From assembly GCA_022828595.1 (NCBI GenBank), contig JAKGHH010000006.1, positions 12,458,499 through 12,522,498 of the forward strand: a stretch of DNA of 64,000 bases. The letters are read 5' to 3'. The notes beneath the pieces were generated by a model. That model was not told the DNA's origin and ran no database searches. It saw nothing but the letters and a program-made list of their open reading frames with translations. Both the position numbers and the translations under genes were made by a program. The DNA is from Nelumbo lutea (lineage: Eukaryota; Streptophyta; Magnoliopsida; Proteales; Nelumbonaceae). Shown here piece after piece: positions 49,061 through 60,109 of this stretch (the stretch's first letter is position 1; each line of letters starts with the position of its first letter).

Positions 49061-51002
49061 CGTGGGGATAGTGAACACCTTGCGCATCGTCTTCTGTGAA
49101 AAGGATCGGTTCTTCCATCTTCGGCCTCTTTGGAGGGTTCTGCTCTTCTCAGGCTGCCTCGCGAACTGACGTCCGTGCTACTGCCGAAGTGCAACCTGCT
49201 ACCACCGAACCGCCCACTATCATGTGGATGGTTCCCCGAACTGGCCTCTCTTCTGGGGGAGGTCACTGCAAGGCTTCGGCCAGTCTGCTACTGGACTTGG
49301 GGGCATCTTTTTTGTGCTCCCCTTGCTGACCTGCTTTATTATTATTGTCATTATGTACAAAATTTTTCAATTATCCGTGATGGATGAGTCTCTCTATCTC
49401 GTCCCGGAGATTATTACATTGTTCGGTACTATGACCGTGATCTTTATGAAAACTACAATATAGATTTTTATTTCTTTCATTTTGATTACTCTTTAGGCGA
49501 GGTGGCCACTTTATGTAGGGGGCGTCCTTGATCGTCATTAAGATCTCGGTCCACCTTGTGTTCAACGGCGTGTAATCCGTCTAATCTGCTAAGGGAGCTC
49601 GGGACGGCTGGCTTGGCTTCGCCTCTCGGGTCTGGCTTCTTCTGTCATCTGGGTTGGAGGGCTCACCTTCTCTTTTTCTTTTCTCGACCCCGCCTTCCGT
49701 TCTTTGGTTGATTTCTTCCTCTGTTCTCATGAACTTATCCGCGAGCTTGAGGAAATCGGGCACGGTTGCTGGCTGGCTGGCCACCATGTGCCATTTGAAC
49801 TCCTTGTGTGTTACCCCTCTTTTGGCCGCTGTGAGATGTACCGCGAGGTCTAATCGCAGTATCTGCAAGCATGCTTCGTTAAACTACTTGATGTAGCTCC
49901 GGATGGATTCTCCTTCCCTCTGGATTACCCCGAAGATACTTTTCTCGGTTCTGGGACACCGCTTGCTGGTAACAAAGTGTGCGGTGAAGATCTGCACGAA
50001 CTGGGCCCAACTTCTTATTGACCCGGGAGCTAGGTTCCAATACCAGGTGTGGGCCACCCCCCTGAAGGTGGTGGTGAAGGCCACGCACATGCATGACTCA
50101 CTGGCCCTAGCGAGGTGCATTTGTGACTGGAAAGCGTCGACGTGGTCGTTGGGGTCAAAGGACCCATCATACTTGTCTAGAGATGGAAGTTTGAAGTCTC
50201 TGGGCATGGGGACTGCCAGAAGTTCTGATGAAAGGGGGGAAGGAACTGAGAGAATTGGGACAGTTTTTACCTCGTCTGAGCTCGTCTCTTCCTTGCCTCT
50301 GAGCTTGGGTAGGACACAGGTAGCAGTTAGGCGACTTCGCCGGCACCTTCTTTAAGCGGGCCTGGTGCTAGCGCTGCTGGCCTCCATGAGTGGGAACTCG
50401 GGCATAGAGCACCGAGGTGACTTTGTGGGCGAGGTTCCCGACCCACCTGCGAGCTGCGAGGCGGGGGTAATTTTTCTTTTCTTTCGGCCTCGGGATGAGG
50501 CCTAGCTATTAGGGGGTTCTGGAGTTGGGAACCTTCTCCTCGGTGAGGGCGTCCACCTTGAGGGGAGGCCTTAACCGGCTTCGAAACAGGGTGTTGGGGG
50601 GGGAAGCAGTGACTGGTTTAGTGGTAGCTGAGGGAACTGCTGCTAATAATGGTGTTGGGAGAGGTGGTGTAGTACCTGGTGTTGCTGGAGTTGGTGCTGC
50701 TGGAATTGTTGCATTTGGGCTTGCATTGCCCGCATGCATTGCATTAGGTCGTCCAGCTAGTTCTGGTGGGTTGCCAGTGGGACAGCAGTTGGTTCAGCGA
50801 AGTTTGTTTCAATAGGGAGTGGAAGAGGGGTGTTCAACGAAGGAAGGTTCAGGGGCGCCACTGCTTGTGGCACATTCAAACTTTGGATCCCATCCACTGA
50901 AAGAGGGATGGTGAACTGCCCAATGCACACCACGGGAACTTGGAGTTGCTCTCCGGTGGTGGCCGTTTCTATGCCATGTCCGGCATTGTTGGAGGAAGCC
51001 AT
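49061..51002 (-). pseudogene. Tat Gag (capsid and nucleocapsid)
   Basis: Gag forms the particle and binds RNA. The start is set at 51002 (MASSNNAGHGIE), 68 nt past the primer site and in the same frame as capsid and protease. A Pro-rich N-terminal part is followed by the retrotransposon Gag core: KLPSLDKYDGSFDPNDHVDAF (about 50190), AHTWYWNL (about 50050) and WAQFVQIFTAHF (about 50010). Next come a basic stretch at about 49700 and a zinc-knuckle-like CSFHKDHGHSTEQC (about 49460). In-frame stops include TAG at 50757, 49884 and 49581, and TAA at 50509 and 49371. No recognisable insertion interrupts it. Confidence 0.88.
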
Positions 51003-51069
51003 GGGTGTTGGAGTTTTTTGGAAGAGTAGGTAAGAGAGATTTAGAGGGAGGCTTTTAGGCTTTTAGAAG

Positions 51070-51089
51070 CGTTCCCACAGACGACGCCA
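51070..51089 (-). other. Primer binding site of the Tat element
   Basis: On the reverse strand the LTR ends CATCA, then 2 nt, then TGGCGTCGTCTGTGGGAACG. Position and the TGG start (pairing with tRNA CCA) mark a primer site. I do not name the tRNA. Confidence 0.7.
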
Positions 51090-51091
51090 AT

Positions 51092-51945
51092 TGATGGAGC
51101 GCAATCCGACCAGTCTTATCTGTCAACGATTTTGCCTCTGACTAGAGCAATGGGGAGCCTGAAATAGAGAAGATGAGGGAACTCCGGGGGAACCCGAGGA
51201 GATAACTCCGAAGCTCAAGTTAGTATTCTCTCAAAGGCAAAGTAAAGACCAGATGGTGCAAAGTTCACATACCTTGTTGTTGGGGATAGGGGGCCTTCTT
51301 TAATCACTTCGTGCACTCACTCCGAGGCCTCTATCAAGGTCGGGTATGATTATCTCTGTTTCTGCCAGTTTGGGTGCCACCCTTTCTGCTGGGACAGAAC
51401 AGCCACTGCTCCTTGTCGGAGCCGTCTCTATAACTGGAGATGGCGGTGTTAGGTGGTGGTGGTAGGTGGCCGTTTGAAGTGCGGCCGTCAAGCGTCAGAT
51501 CTCAAGTCAGTCAGGTGTGCCGCCTCTGGGTATGAACTTCCTCGGTGTCAGGCATGGTACGGTTTGTTCAGTTTGGTGTCCTGGAGGCGAAGTGTTGGAG
51601 TGGTGAGCGAGGTGAAGTCTCGAGTTCAGAGGTACGTTCTAAACTGCCATAGGGCAGGCCAGTTTGGTGAGGTGTGTCCCAAACTATTTTAAGGCAGGCC
51701 AGTTCGATGAGGCGTGTCCCAAACTGCTATAAGCCAGGCCAGTTTGGTGAGGTGTGTCCCAAACTGCTATAGGGCAGGCCAGTTCGGGTTTTGCTTGGGG
51801 CCTAAGGGAGAATTCGGGTTCCCAGTAGTGGGTTCGGGCTCCTAGTTCCTTTAGTGCACTTGCCTTAGGCGCACTGTTTTTGCCGAGTTGTTGCCTTTGC
51901 CACGTGTTGCGTAATTACGAGGTCGGGCCAAATCTTCCTTCATCA
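51092..51945 (-). repeat. Tat element 5' LTR (854 bp)
   Basis: On the reverse strand it begins TGATGAAGGAAG and ends GCTCCATCA, giving the TGATG/CATCA terminal inverted repeat. It is bounded by the primer site on one side and AT-rich DNA on the other. It contains a 40-bp tandem repeat in its U3 half. Confidence 0.85.
51618..51787 (-). repeat. 40-bp tandem repeat in Tat LTR, about 4.2 copies
   Basis: Units starting at 51658, 51698 and 51738 share GAGGTGTGTCCCAAACTGCT. A diverged unit precedes them at 51618 and a partial one follows at 51778. They lie in the distal (U3) part of the reverse-strand LTR, where tandem enhancer-like repeats are common. Confidence 0.85.
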
Positions 51946-52500
51946 ATTATTATTCTTATTTAATAAATAATATTTTTTCTTTTTATTATTACATAGTTAT
52001 TATTATTTTATTAATATTTATTAATTAATATCTTTGTATTTATCATTAAATTATGATTATTTTATTAATATATCAATACATTATTACTTTACTAATATTT
52101 TTATTATTTTATTAGTATTCTATCATTTTTATTTATTATTTAACAAATAGTATGTTTGCTTTTTATTATTAATTTATTAATATTTTATAGTACTATTATT
52201 AATATTTTAGTAATATTTTGTTATTATTTTAATTATTAATATATGCTTATTTTATTGCTATTAGTGTCTTATTATTATTTCATGAATCGTTTATTGATAT
52301 TTTACTATTATTATTTTAATTATATTATATTAATATTTATTATTATTATTATTATTATTATAGTTCATAATTCATATCTTTTTTTATTATTAATTTATGA
52401 ATATTTTATTATAGTACTAGTATTTTATTATTGTTTTATTAGTATTTTGTTATATTTTATTATTTTATTAATTTTTGGGTTTTGGGGGTTTTGTCATGAG
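51946..52500. repeat. AT-rich low-complexity DNA, (TTA)n-like
   Basis: Dominated by ATT/TTA words, including a (TTA)n stretch near 52335-52360. No gene seen; the frame at 52243-52518 is low-complexity translation. Confidence 0.8.
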
Positions 52501-52523
52501 TTCTTTACTTCTAGATAGACTTT

Positions 52524-52662
52524 GGAATGAGAATCCCATTTCGCCAAGAATGGGAATCGGAATCTCATTCCTGTCAAACAAACTGTATGAATTGGAATGG
52601 GCCATTCTAATTCCTATTCTAGGCACCTATTCCTGGAAACCAAATAGACCCTAATTTACTAC
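52524..52662. mobile_element. Foldback MITE-like remnant
   Basis: GGAATGAGAATCCCATT (about 52525) and its near reverse complement ending TCATTCC (about 52572) can pair. The stretch then runs to ACCAAATAGACCC, wording common at the ends of plant MITEs. No complete element or target duplication is visible. Confidence 0.35.
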
Positions 52663-52870
52663 AAAATGACAAGTTTAGACATTTTATATAAAATTATATG
52701 TGTAATCGGCCTGGCAAAATAATGTGGGTCGTGCTTGGCACGGCTTGCACACACTCCTACGCTAGGCTGTGCTAAGGGTTTGAGGCCCATAGCATAGGCC
52801 ATGTTACATATAGTTTGTCTATCTCCATTGAGCCAATGGACATATAGTTTGTCAATATATGTTTCTCAGC

Positions 52871-52906
52871 TATCTATCTATCTATCTATCTATATATATA
52901 TATATA
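52871..52906 (+). repeat. Microsatellite (TATC)n(TA)n
   Basis: TATC repeats run directly into TA repeats. The run starts with TC and is followed by AGCAAGACGG, so it could also be the 5' end of the Helitron whose 3' end is at 57535. Confidence 0.8.
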
Positions 52907-53089
52907 GCAAGACGGTCCATGTCATCATGACTCTTCTTGCTCCAAACCCCCTTCCTAATTTCTTATTTTCTTTGATTTTTTTTTTTAATTCCACATAATT
53001 TCCCATTAAACCAGTAAGAAAACAACATAGGCTAAATTATCTCTAACAACCAATAGATAAAGAAAGAGGGATTTGATTTTCTCATGTTT

Positions 53090-53233
53090 AGCCAATTGGC
53101 ACCATTATCCCCCACTTTCTCCTAAATTATCTCTAATTCCTATTTATCTTTTCCCCTACTTTGCCAAGTGGCACCATTATCCCCCACTTTCCCCTAAATT
53201 ATCTCTAATTCCTATTTATCCTCTCCCCACTTT
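53090..53233 (+). repeat. 72-bp direct tandem duplication
   Basis: GGCACCATTATCCCCCACTT occurs at 53098 and 53170 within two near-identical 72-bp units. No coding sequence. Confidence 0.85.
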
Positions 53234-54067
53234 TTATCTATATATATATCTAAAGAAACTTTGAATTAACAAATTTAAAATGTATTTAAATGTTATAATT
53301 AAATTATATAATAACTTTAAAATATTTATTTAAAACACCAAAAATAATTATAATAGATTTAATAATATTCACATAATTAATAATTTTCATTTTTACAAAT
53401 TTCATCACTAAATTATGTACTAACAATATAAATGAAAATTTTACCAAAATGTTATTCAAATGATAAAAATTTAACATGAAAAACACAATATTATTTAAAT
53501 ATTTTAATAACTATATATCTTAAATAGCAACGTATTAAACTAACTAAATAATTATATAAAAAATATTTAGAATTATGTAATAACTTTAAAATAAACAAAA
53601 ATCAAATAACAAAAAAAATTAAATATTCAAATAAATAAATATTTTAAATTACAAAATATTTAACATAACTAAATTTTAAATAGCTAAAATAAGGAAATTA
53701 TGTAATGAATTTAATAAAATTTTTAAAAGTAGAAAATAGTTATAATAAATTTCATAAATAAGTTATTAATATTTTAATACTATTTTACAAAATTAATAAC
53801 AAAATTATGTAATAATTGTATAAACTATAATTTTATGGATTATTAAATTCAATAAATAAATAATATTTTAAAAAGTGATATTATTTAAATAAAAAATAAT
53901 ATTGTAAACTAATTTCACTTTTATTAATTAATAATTCTAGAAAATAAATTTCAAAAGATTAATATTTATTAATAATAATTTTGAAATGTGAATCTATATT
54001 TGTTTTATACTTATATATTTTAAAATTAATATTTATTATATTTTTAGTAATTATTTATTGTTTTTTG
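53234..54067. other. AT-rich intergenic DNA
   Basis: Very A/T-rich with no recognised repeat, RNA gene or coding region. ATCTATATATATATCTAAAG at 53237 is another possible Helitron 5' start. Confidence 0.5.
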
Positions 54068-54075
54068 TGAGAAAC

Positions 54076-55539
54076 AAGGTTTAAAATTTTGATACGATAC
54101 ACCCGATACGGGGTGTCTGGTATCATATCTTTTAAAAACTGATACAGGATACGCATGGAAATTGGATGTCTCATCTTTTTTCATGTGTATCGAGGGCGTA
54201 TTGTGGGCATATCGGGGCATATCGGGGGTTTATTGAGGCGTATCGGGGTGTATTGGTAGCGTATTGATGAAAAAGATATGGCCAAAAACTGAAAAAAAAA
54301 ATTAAAAGGGGAAAACAAACTTCTTTTCCCCGAAATAAGCCTTTTTTCACCCCCAAATGACTCTAAAACTCCAAACTTCATTCCTAGAGTGCTAGATTTG
54401 CAAAATTTTGTAAGAAACAAGTGTGAATTGTTAATTTTTTTAAAGGTTTTTCAAAATTTGAAAAAATATGGCAAAAATAGGTAACATTTTCAATCTTTTA
54501 TAATATTTTGTGATTTCTTTTTTTTTCTTGAATGCTTAAATTTATGTTGATCTACATTTCTTACATTCAAAATCACAAGTTTTTGTGCTATCAATATATT
54601 TATGGAAATTTCATGAAGATATTTGGGGAAAATATAAATTAACAAAAAATTTGAAAATGTAAGTTTTTTCTTTGCCTATAAAGACTAAATATGTTTTAGA
54701 TCTGTGGATTTATCTATCATATCCATAGAGCAATTGAAATTTATTCTTTATTTTTTTTATTTTTTATATTGTTAGAATTTAAAAAATAAATAATATTTAA
54801 TTATATTTTATCATTTAATCATAACAATTGAATATATTATAATTCTATGGATCATCTATCATATCTATAGACCAATTGAAATTTCTTCTTTTAATAATTA
54901 TTTTTTATTTTTTGAGAATTAAAAAATAATTATTTAATTAATTAATTAAATTTTATCATTTGATCACAATGATTGAATATATTATAATTCTATGGATGAT
55001 CTATCATATCCACAATTGAAATTTCTTCTTTAATAACTATTTTTGAATATATTAAATAATGTTTATTTATTTTTATAATTTTTGAAAATGAATAATAATT
55101 AATAATTATTAATAATAATAATTATTCAATCACAATGATTGAATAATAATAATTATATTTTCACATAGAGGTTGTGCCAACGCATTTTTTATGGTTGGAT
55201 AGGAGAGTTGGGTTTTTCTCATCCCATAAAACATTAAAACTTAAAAATTATAATTTATAAATTATAGTTAAGCATAGGATTTTTAATGAAATTATAATTA
55301 GCTATAATATATTTCTTCATAAAACCATTAAAATATATTAATTTAATTTATATACACCTCATTGAGGTCTTATATTTAGTGTTCTTGATGTATTTTTATG
55401 ATTTATTAAAGTATTTATAGTGTTTCCAAGCGTATCTATGCATATCTTATTTTTTTCTCCGATACACATGCGTATCCTGATACATATCTTAAAATTGTCT
55501 TTCCGATACGCTTGGTGTTTCCGATACTTTGAAACTTGG
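54076..55539. mobile_element. Candidate TIR element with GATAC-rich ends
   Basis: The left end AAGGTTTAAAATTTTGATACGATAC and the right end (reverse complement) CCAAGTTTCAAAGTATCGGAA form an imperfect inverted pair. Both subterminal regions are packed with GATAC/GTATC words (54088-54280 and 55425-55530). The flanks are TGAGAAAC (54068-54075) and TGATAAAC (55540-55547), an 8-bp match with one mismatch, the duplication length of hAT elements. There is no transposase; the interior is AT-rich with an internal triplication. The frame at 54181-54420 is unlikely to be real. Confidence 0.5.
54703..55028 (+). repeat. Three diverged copies, period about 144 bp
   Basis: ATCTATCATATC followed by CAATTGAAATTT recurs near 54710, 54853 and 54996. 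The spacing is 143-144 bp and the copies lie inside the candidate TIR element. Confidence 0.7.
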
Positions 55540-55547
55540 TGATAAAC

Positions 55548-55803
55548 ATATTTTCAATAATTATGTATAAATTTATTTTTGTTATGTTATTTAAAAGAAA
55601 ATTTCAATAATTGTTGGAGATTAAAATACTACTATTTAACTTTTTAAATTTAATTTATTGTAGTTTTGTTATAAATTTATTTGTATTAATTATGTATTTT
55701 ATTTATAATTTATTAATTAATATTTTTTTAAAGAATAAACTATTATTTGAGATTACACTATTTACTAACTAATTTCATGTAATTTTAATATTTATTATAA
55801 ATC

Positions 55804-55850
<47 letters not shown>

Positions 55851-57003
55851 TCATTCCTCTCCCTTCCCATTGGGTTTTCTCTCTCCCCCCACAACTCACG
55901 TCTCCCACTTGCTATAAAAACCTAACTTCTCTCTTTAATTATCTTAATACATGTTTTATCCTCTCCTTCACTTTTATCTCTAATTCCACTCTATTCTTTC
56001 TACTTTCCCATAAAAATAGGGCCATAATTTATTAATATTTGGTTTTCCAATTCAAACAATATTTATATCTATAGACATGATTTCAAACAAAGAGAGAGAA
56101 ATAGGGGAATTCGATGTTTCTAATTATATATTCATGGCATCTTCCACTATTGTTAAAGAATCCATTATTTAACAAATATTAAATAATTTAGTAATATACA
56201 AAAAATTAGTAAACAATCCACTATTTAATAATTTTTGGTTATTAATAAATGTTCAAAATTTCAACGTTTAGCATAATTTACATTAACCATTGTAATTTAA
56301 TAAAAATTCATTAAATTTTTACAATAGTAATTTATTGATAAAAGATATTACTAATTAGCATAATTTAATAATTTCTATAAAATCAACAATTATAGTTAAC
56401 AATTATCAAATAATTTAGGGGAACTCTTTAACTAATAATTCATAATTATTTTTTAAATAAGTAATTAAAAATTAAGAAATTAATCCAGAAAAATATTCTC
56501 CAAAACTATTTAAATAATGATCAATTATTATTATTCAAAAAAAATTATTAAAATATTTAGGAAATTAATTGATTAGAAATTGTCCTATAATTATTTAAAT
56601 AACAATCCAATATTACTATTATTTCAATAAATAATTATTAAATAACTTAGGAAAATTATTAAGCCTATCCACACCAATCTAGACCACTTGGTTGACTTAG
56701 ATCATACCTGGTTGTACATTAATTAACAACAAATGGTTTACTTTTAATTAAAAATAATGTGATATACAATAATTACATAAATTTATTATAATTACATTTA
56801 CTTTGATTAAATAGTAAACAATTTAGGCTTAAAAAGTAAATAATTTACATTAATTTATTGTTATTGAAAATAATTAATTTACTATACATTACTACTAATC
56901 AATAGCAATTTCAATATTTTTTTTGGAAATTATCATAAAATATTGTAATCTATTGTTATTTAATTTATTGTTAGTTAATTAGTTATAAAAATTTATTAGA
57001 ATT
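55548..57003. other. AT-rich intergenic DNA with a (CT)n run
   Basis: A CT microsatellite spans 55802-55850 and is followed by C/T-rich sequence to about 55990. The rest is A/T-rich and I recognise nothing coding in it. Confidence 0.6.
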
Positions 57004-57480
57004 ATAGGGATGGCAATTTTACCTATCAAATTGGGGCCCTACCCTGCCCCACCCCAAACAGGACAAGTTTTCTTAAATCTTAAATGGGGATGGGGTGGGG
57101 GATAGGGAAAATATTTGTCCCAAATTAGAGATGGGGTTTGCATATAATTCCCCAAACTCTATGGTAAATTAGTAAAATATCCATTGATTTAATATTGAAT
57201 TTTAAAATATCTTTAAGTTTTCCTCATATTCTTATAATAGGATCCCATAATTTCATTTATAAAGTACCCTTAAATTGTCATAGTCCAATTCCTAAAATAC
57301 CCCCAAATTCCCATAATCCTATTTTTAAAATATCCATAATTTAGATTTCTTTAGGTGATTGCCTCAATGTGAGGAAAATTTGGGGATTCCTTGTCCCCGA
57401 TGGGGAATGGGTGCCTCGCCCCAAACCCACCCCGCCACTAGAGTTAAGGTAGGAATGGAGTTGATTGCCTTGACTTACGA
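57004..57480. repeat. GGGGT/CCCCA-rich dispersed repeat fragment
   Basis: It begins AGGGATGGCAATTTTACC and contains CCTACCCTGCCCCACCCC, GGGGATGGGGTGGGG and GATGGGGAATGGGTG. This wording is common in dispersed plant repeats. No family assigned and no coding region. Confidence 0.4.
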
Positions 57481-57508
57481 GGGTGAGGGACAAGGAGAGA
57501 TGCCCCAT

Positions 57509-57535
57509 CCCGTGCATCGCACGGGCTTCTTCTAG
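57509..57535 (+). mobile_element. Helitron 3' terminus (hairpin plus CTAG)
   Basis: Stem CCCGTGC / GCACGGG with an ATC loop (57509-57525), then 6 nt, then CTAG followed by T. This is the canonical plant Helitron 3' end, a short hairpin just before CTRR inserted in front of T. The 5' end is uncertain; candidates start with TC near 52885, 53238 or 55802. No Rep/helicase coding sequence is present, so it would be non-autonomous and carry other repeats inside it. Confidence 0.7.
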
Positions 57536-57785
57536 TAATTAATATAGGTGTAAGGTGGGAGTGCTAGGTTGGCACAGAATGGTTTTGTCATGCCACCCGC
57601 ACTATAGTAGGTCATGCTAGCACATCCTAATAGACTAGGGAATGGCCCAAAATAGGCTTAGGCCCATGGCGTGTGGATGTATGTTGGGCTCTTCCCTGGT
57701 CATTCAGACTATGCTGGCACAACCTAGTACAATGTGGGTAGCATGACAAAATCATTCTGTGTTTTCCTAACACTGCCCACCTTAC
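57536..57785 (+). mobile_element. MITE-like element, left part (split by LINE)
   Basis: It starts TAATTAATATA then GGTGTAAGGTGGG (57547-57559). Near its right side the sequence reads CCTAACACTGCCCACCTTAC, and the inverted arms of about 45 bp pair with minor mismatches (for example TTTTGTCATGCC near 57583 with GCATGACAAAATC near 57741). The true right end lies at 63103-63116. Removing the L1-type insertion leaves about 264 bp. Superfamily not assigned; the outer TAATTAATATA is itself part of the inverted ends, so the target duplication is unclear. Confidence 0.65.
57773..57785 (+). other. Left target duplication of the L1-type insertion
   Basis: CTGCCCACCTTAC, repeated exactly at 63090-63102 after the A-rich tail. 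Thirteen base pairs is typical of L1 target-primed integration. Confidence 0.8.
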
Positions 57786-58199
57786 TCCCCCCCAAAGAAA
57801 GAACCTTTCAGATTTGAGATGATGTGGTTAAACCACCCAGAGTGTAGCCAAATTTTTAACCAGACATGGAGGAAAGGGGACAAGCCGCTCTTTGCATAAG
57901 TTTTTAAACAACAAAACAAAGGAGTTAGTTTAGGAAACGAAGGACTGGAATTAGAGAGTTTTTAGAAATATTTTTGAGAAGAAGAAGCAAATCAGATCAC
58001 AAATTAGTTTTGCTTCAAGCCAAGAGATGGAGCTCAGATAACAATGAATTAATGCAGAAGAAAAAAAAAACTTTAAGAAATTCTTCTAAATGAAGAAACT
58101 CTTGTTAGACAGTTGTATGCCCTTAGCTCCAATCAGAATCATGTACATTATGACATTTATTGTAAATGAATAAAGTACATATTTGATTCATATTCTTGT

Positions 58200-60100
58200 A
58201 GTGTGTTTCTGTGTAATACCCTTAAACTGGACACTGATGAAACTCGTACTAGTTTAGAATGTTCACAGCCATTGGATAAGTCTGGGGAGATTTATCCTAC
58301 CAAGGCTGACACTGGTGTGCTGCCAAATGTTGGGGTGGCCTGTCTCAGCCACCAGGGTGAGACCCAAGGCACATGCAGTGTAGGTTTACTTGAAACCCTG
58401 AACCGGACCAGATTTCCAGTATTGCCCTGGACCTTGGAGATTGATGGGCAAAACTGTAAAGTTACACCTGACCCCTAGACTCGAGTGTGATACTGCAGTA
58501 GGTGTCGAATTGGGCTGTCTTTGATATGTCAATCAGTGAGATCCTTAGAGGGGGTCAAAACCTGGGTATGTTGGGACAGTCTGAGAATTCATGTGAGTGA
58601 ATGATCATAGTGACAGGATCAGCCCCTTTGTCGGACAAAGGTAATGATTGGGGATGCACTCTCTCTGATGGAAACCAAACTGCCGGTAGTTGATTTCAAC
58701 CGTTGAAATTTGTTTTGCAAAATATATTTATATACGGATATACATATATGTTATGGTTTCAAATTGTTTGCAAAATGTTTTAATTCCCAGGATCCATGTG
58801 AGTAGAGAGTGCAGCACTGTTCCTTGCAGCCGAGGGAGAGGTCCTCTCTTGTCGGGTCGTGTTTGATCATTATGGGCTGAGAGGTTAAGTGTAAGACTAT
58901 TAAGGGTAATACCTGATGGGCTAATCTTGCATCTGCCCATAGGCCTTGGGTTTTTATAAGGTGGCTTGGCCCAGGGACCACTTAGTGTAAGTGTTGGTCC
59001 CATTAGGAGTCCATGTGATGGGCTCAAGGGGTGCACTGTCCATAACAGTGTATTTGGCCAAGCCTTGTAACAAAGGCTGGGCTGAACCCATGTGGCTGAT
59101 GTGTATATCAATGTTTGGGTCCCACGCCATACAAAGAAGCCCAACTGGGCAGCAGTTTGGAAGCATACTGAGCAGTAAGGCTTCATGGGCCTAAAGACCA
59201 TTTTGAACTGGGCTGATTTGATCAGTTAAATTAAGGGGTGGATCTGAGATTAGATTAGCAGATAGGATAGGGTCTTAACCCTATCCACTTAGAGAGTCTA
59301 GATCTAAATGAGATTTAGATCTAGAAACCTCCTAATAAGATTAGGAGAGGGCTGATCTAATCTGTAGATAAGATAAGGGTCTACCTTTATCACTTAAAGG
59401 GAATTCAGATCTAAATAAGATTTGGATCAGTAACCCCTAATGGAATTAGGAGTTGATCCCTTTGAAATTATAAAAGGAGGGGGCAGCAGCCTTTACACAC
59501 ATCCTCAATCTAAGAGCAAGAGTTACAGACATGAGAACATAGCATCCAGTGAGACTGCGCTATATTCTCTTTGTTGCCTCCTTCCTGCCGCTGCCATAAC
59601 TGCTAGTTCGATCTCCTCTTCAAGCAGGAGCGATCAAGATCAGATCTTGATATTAACCTTTGGGGAAAGGCTGATTTGAAGTTGTGCTCACAGCCTCTAG
59701 CGAATTCTTGCAAAGGGTTCGGTTCGTTGGATGAACACTATTAATTCTGCTCCAATATTCACTGTGTCATCTTCAGTGGGAGCAGTCTTTGGAGTCTTTC
59801 TTTGGGCGTGAGCACCTTCGTTGGGAGATATTGTTTCTCCGTATTAGGTATATCCCTCTCCTGCTTCTGGTTTCAGATATGATTCGGTTTATGGTTCAAG
59901 ATTGATCATTGAAAATGCTGATTTTCTTAAATAGGAAATGTAATTCCCAGATGAGGGGAGAGGAAATTTTTGAAATTTCGCCCAACCTATTTGTAGGATT
60001 CGGCCATCTATATGATGGATCTTTGATTCCTTCAACTCTTTGGTTTCAAAAATTCAGGGTTAACTGGCTATAGTTAGGGGATAAAAACACAAGATATTCC
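58200..60100 (+). other. LTR/promoter-like segment of unknown family
   Basis: The stretch contains a TATA-like box TATAAAA at 59469-59475. Two diverged copies of a ~110-bp block lie directly upstream (59241-59352 and 59354-59452), both with GATCTAAAT.AGATTT and CTAAT..(A)ATTAGGAG. After the TATA comes a C/T-rich leader. This layout resembles the U3-R part of an LTR, but I cannot define TG...CA ends, a primer site or coding domains. The frames at 58203-58478 (+) and 58728-59201 (-) match no domain I recognise. I treat the segment as non-coding. Confidence 0.45.
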
Positions 60101-60109
60101 CACCAGGTA

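Larger units (their letters stand above)
45439..51945 (-). mobile_element. Decayed Tat-lineage Ty3/gypsy retrotransposon, 3'-truncated
   Basis: Read on the reverse strand: LTR (51945-51092), primer site, gag, protease, RT, RNase H, a second RNase H, and integrase to about 45441, where the LARD2 LTR begins. The extra RNase H between pol RNase H and integrase is the hallmark of the plant Tat/Ogre group. The integrase C-terminus, 3' UTR and 3' LTR are missing from the window. Nearly all gag-pol fragments share one frame and are broken by stops and a few frameshifts, so the element cannot encode working proteins. The 5' LTR is followed by AT-rich DNA (ATTAT, a possible target duplication whose partner is lost). 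Confidence 0.92.

Noticed and set aside
49096..51692. Forward-strand frames over Tat gag and LTR
   Set aside because: Antisense shadows of the gag-protease frame or of the LTR.
58728..59201. 157-residue reverse-strand frame
   Set aside because: No domain recognised. It lies over the LTR-like segment with no start context or codon pattern to support a gene.
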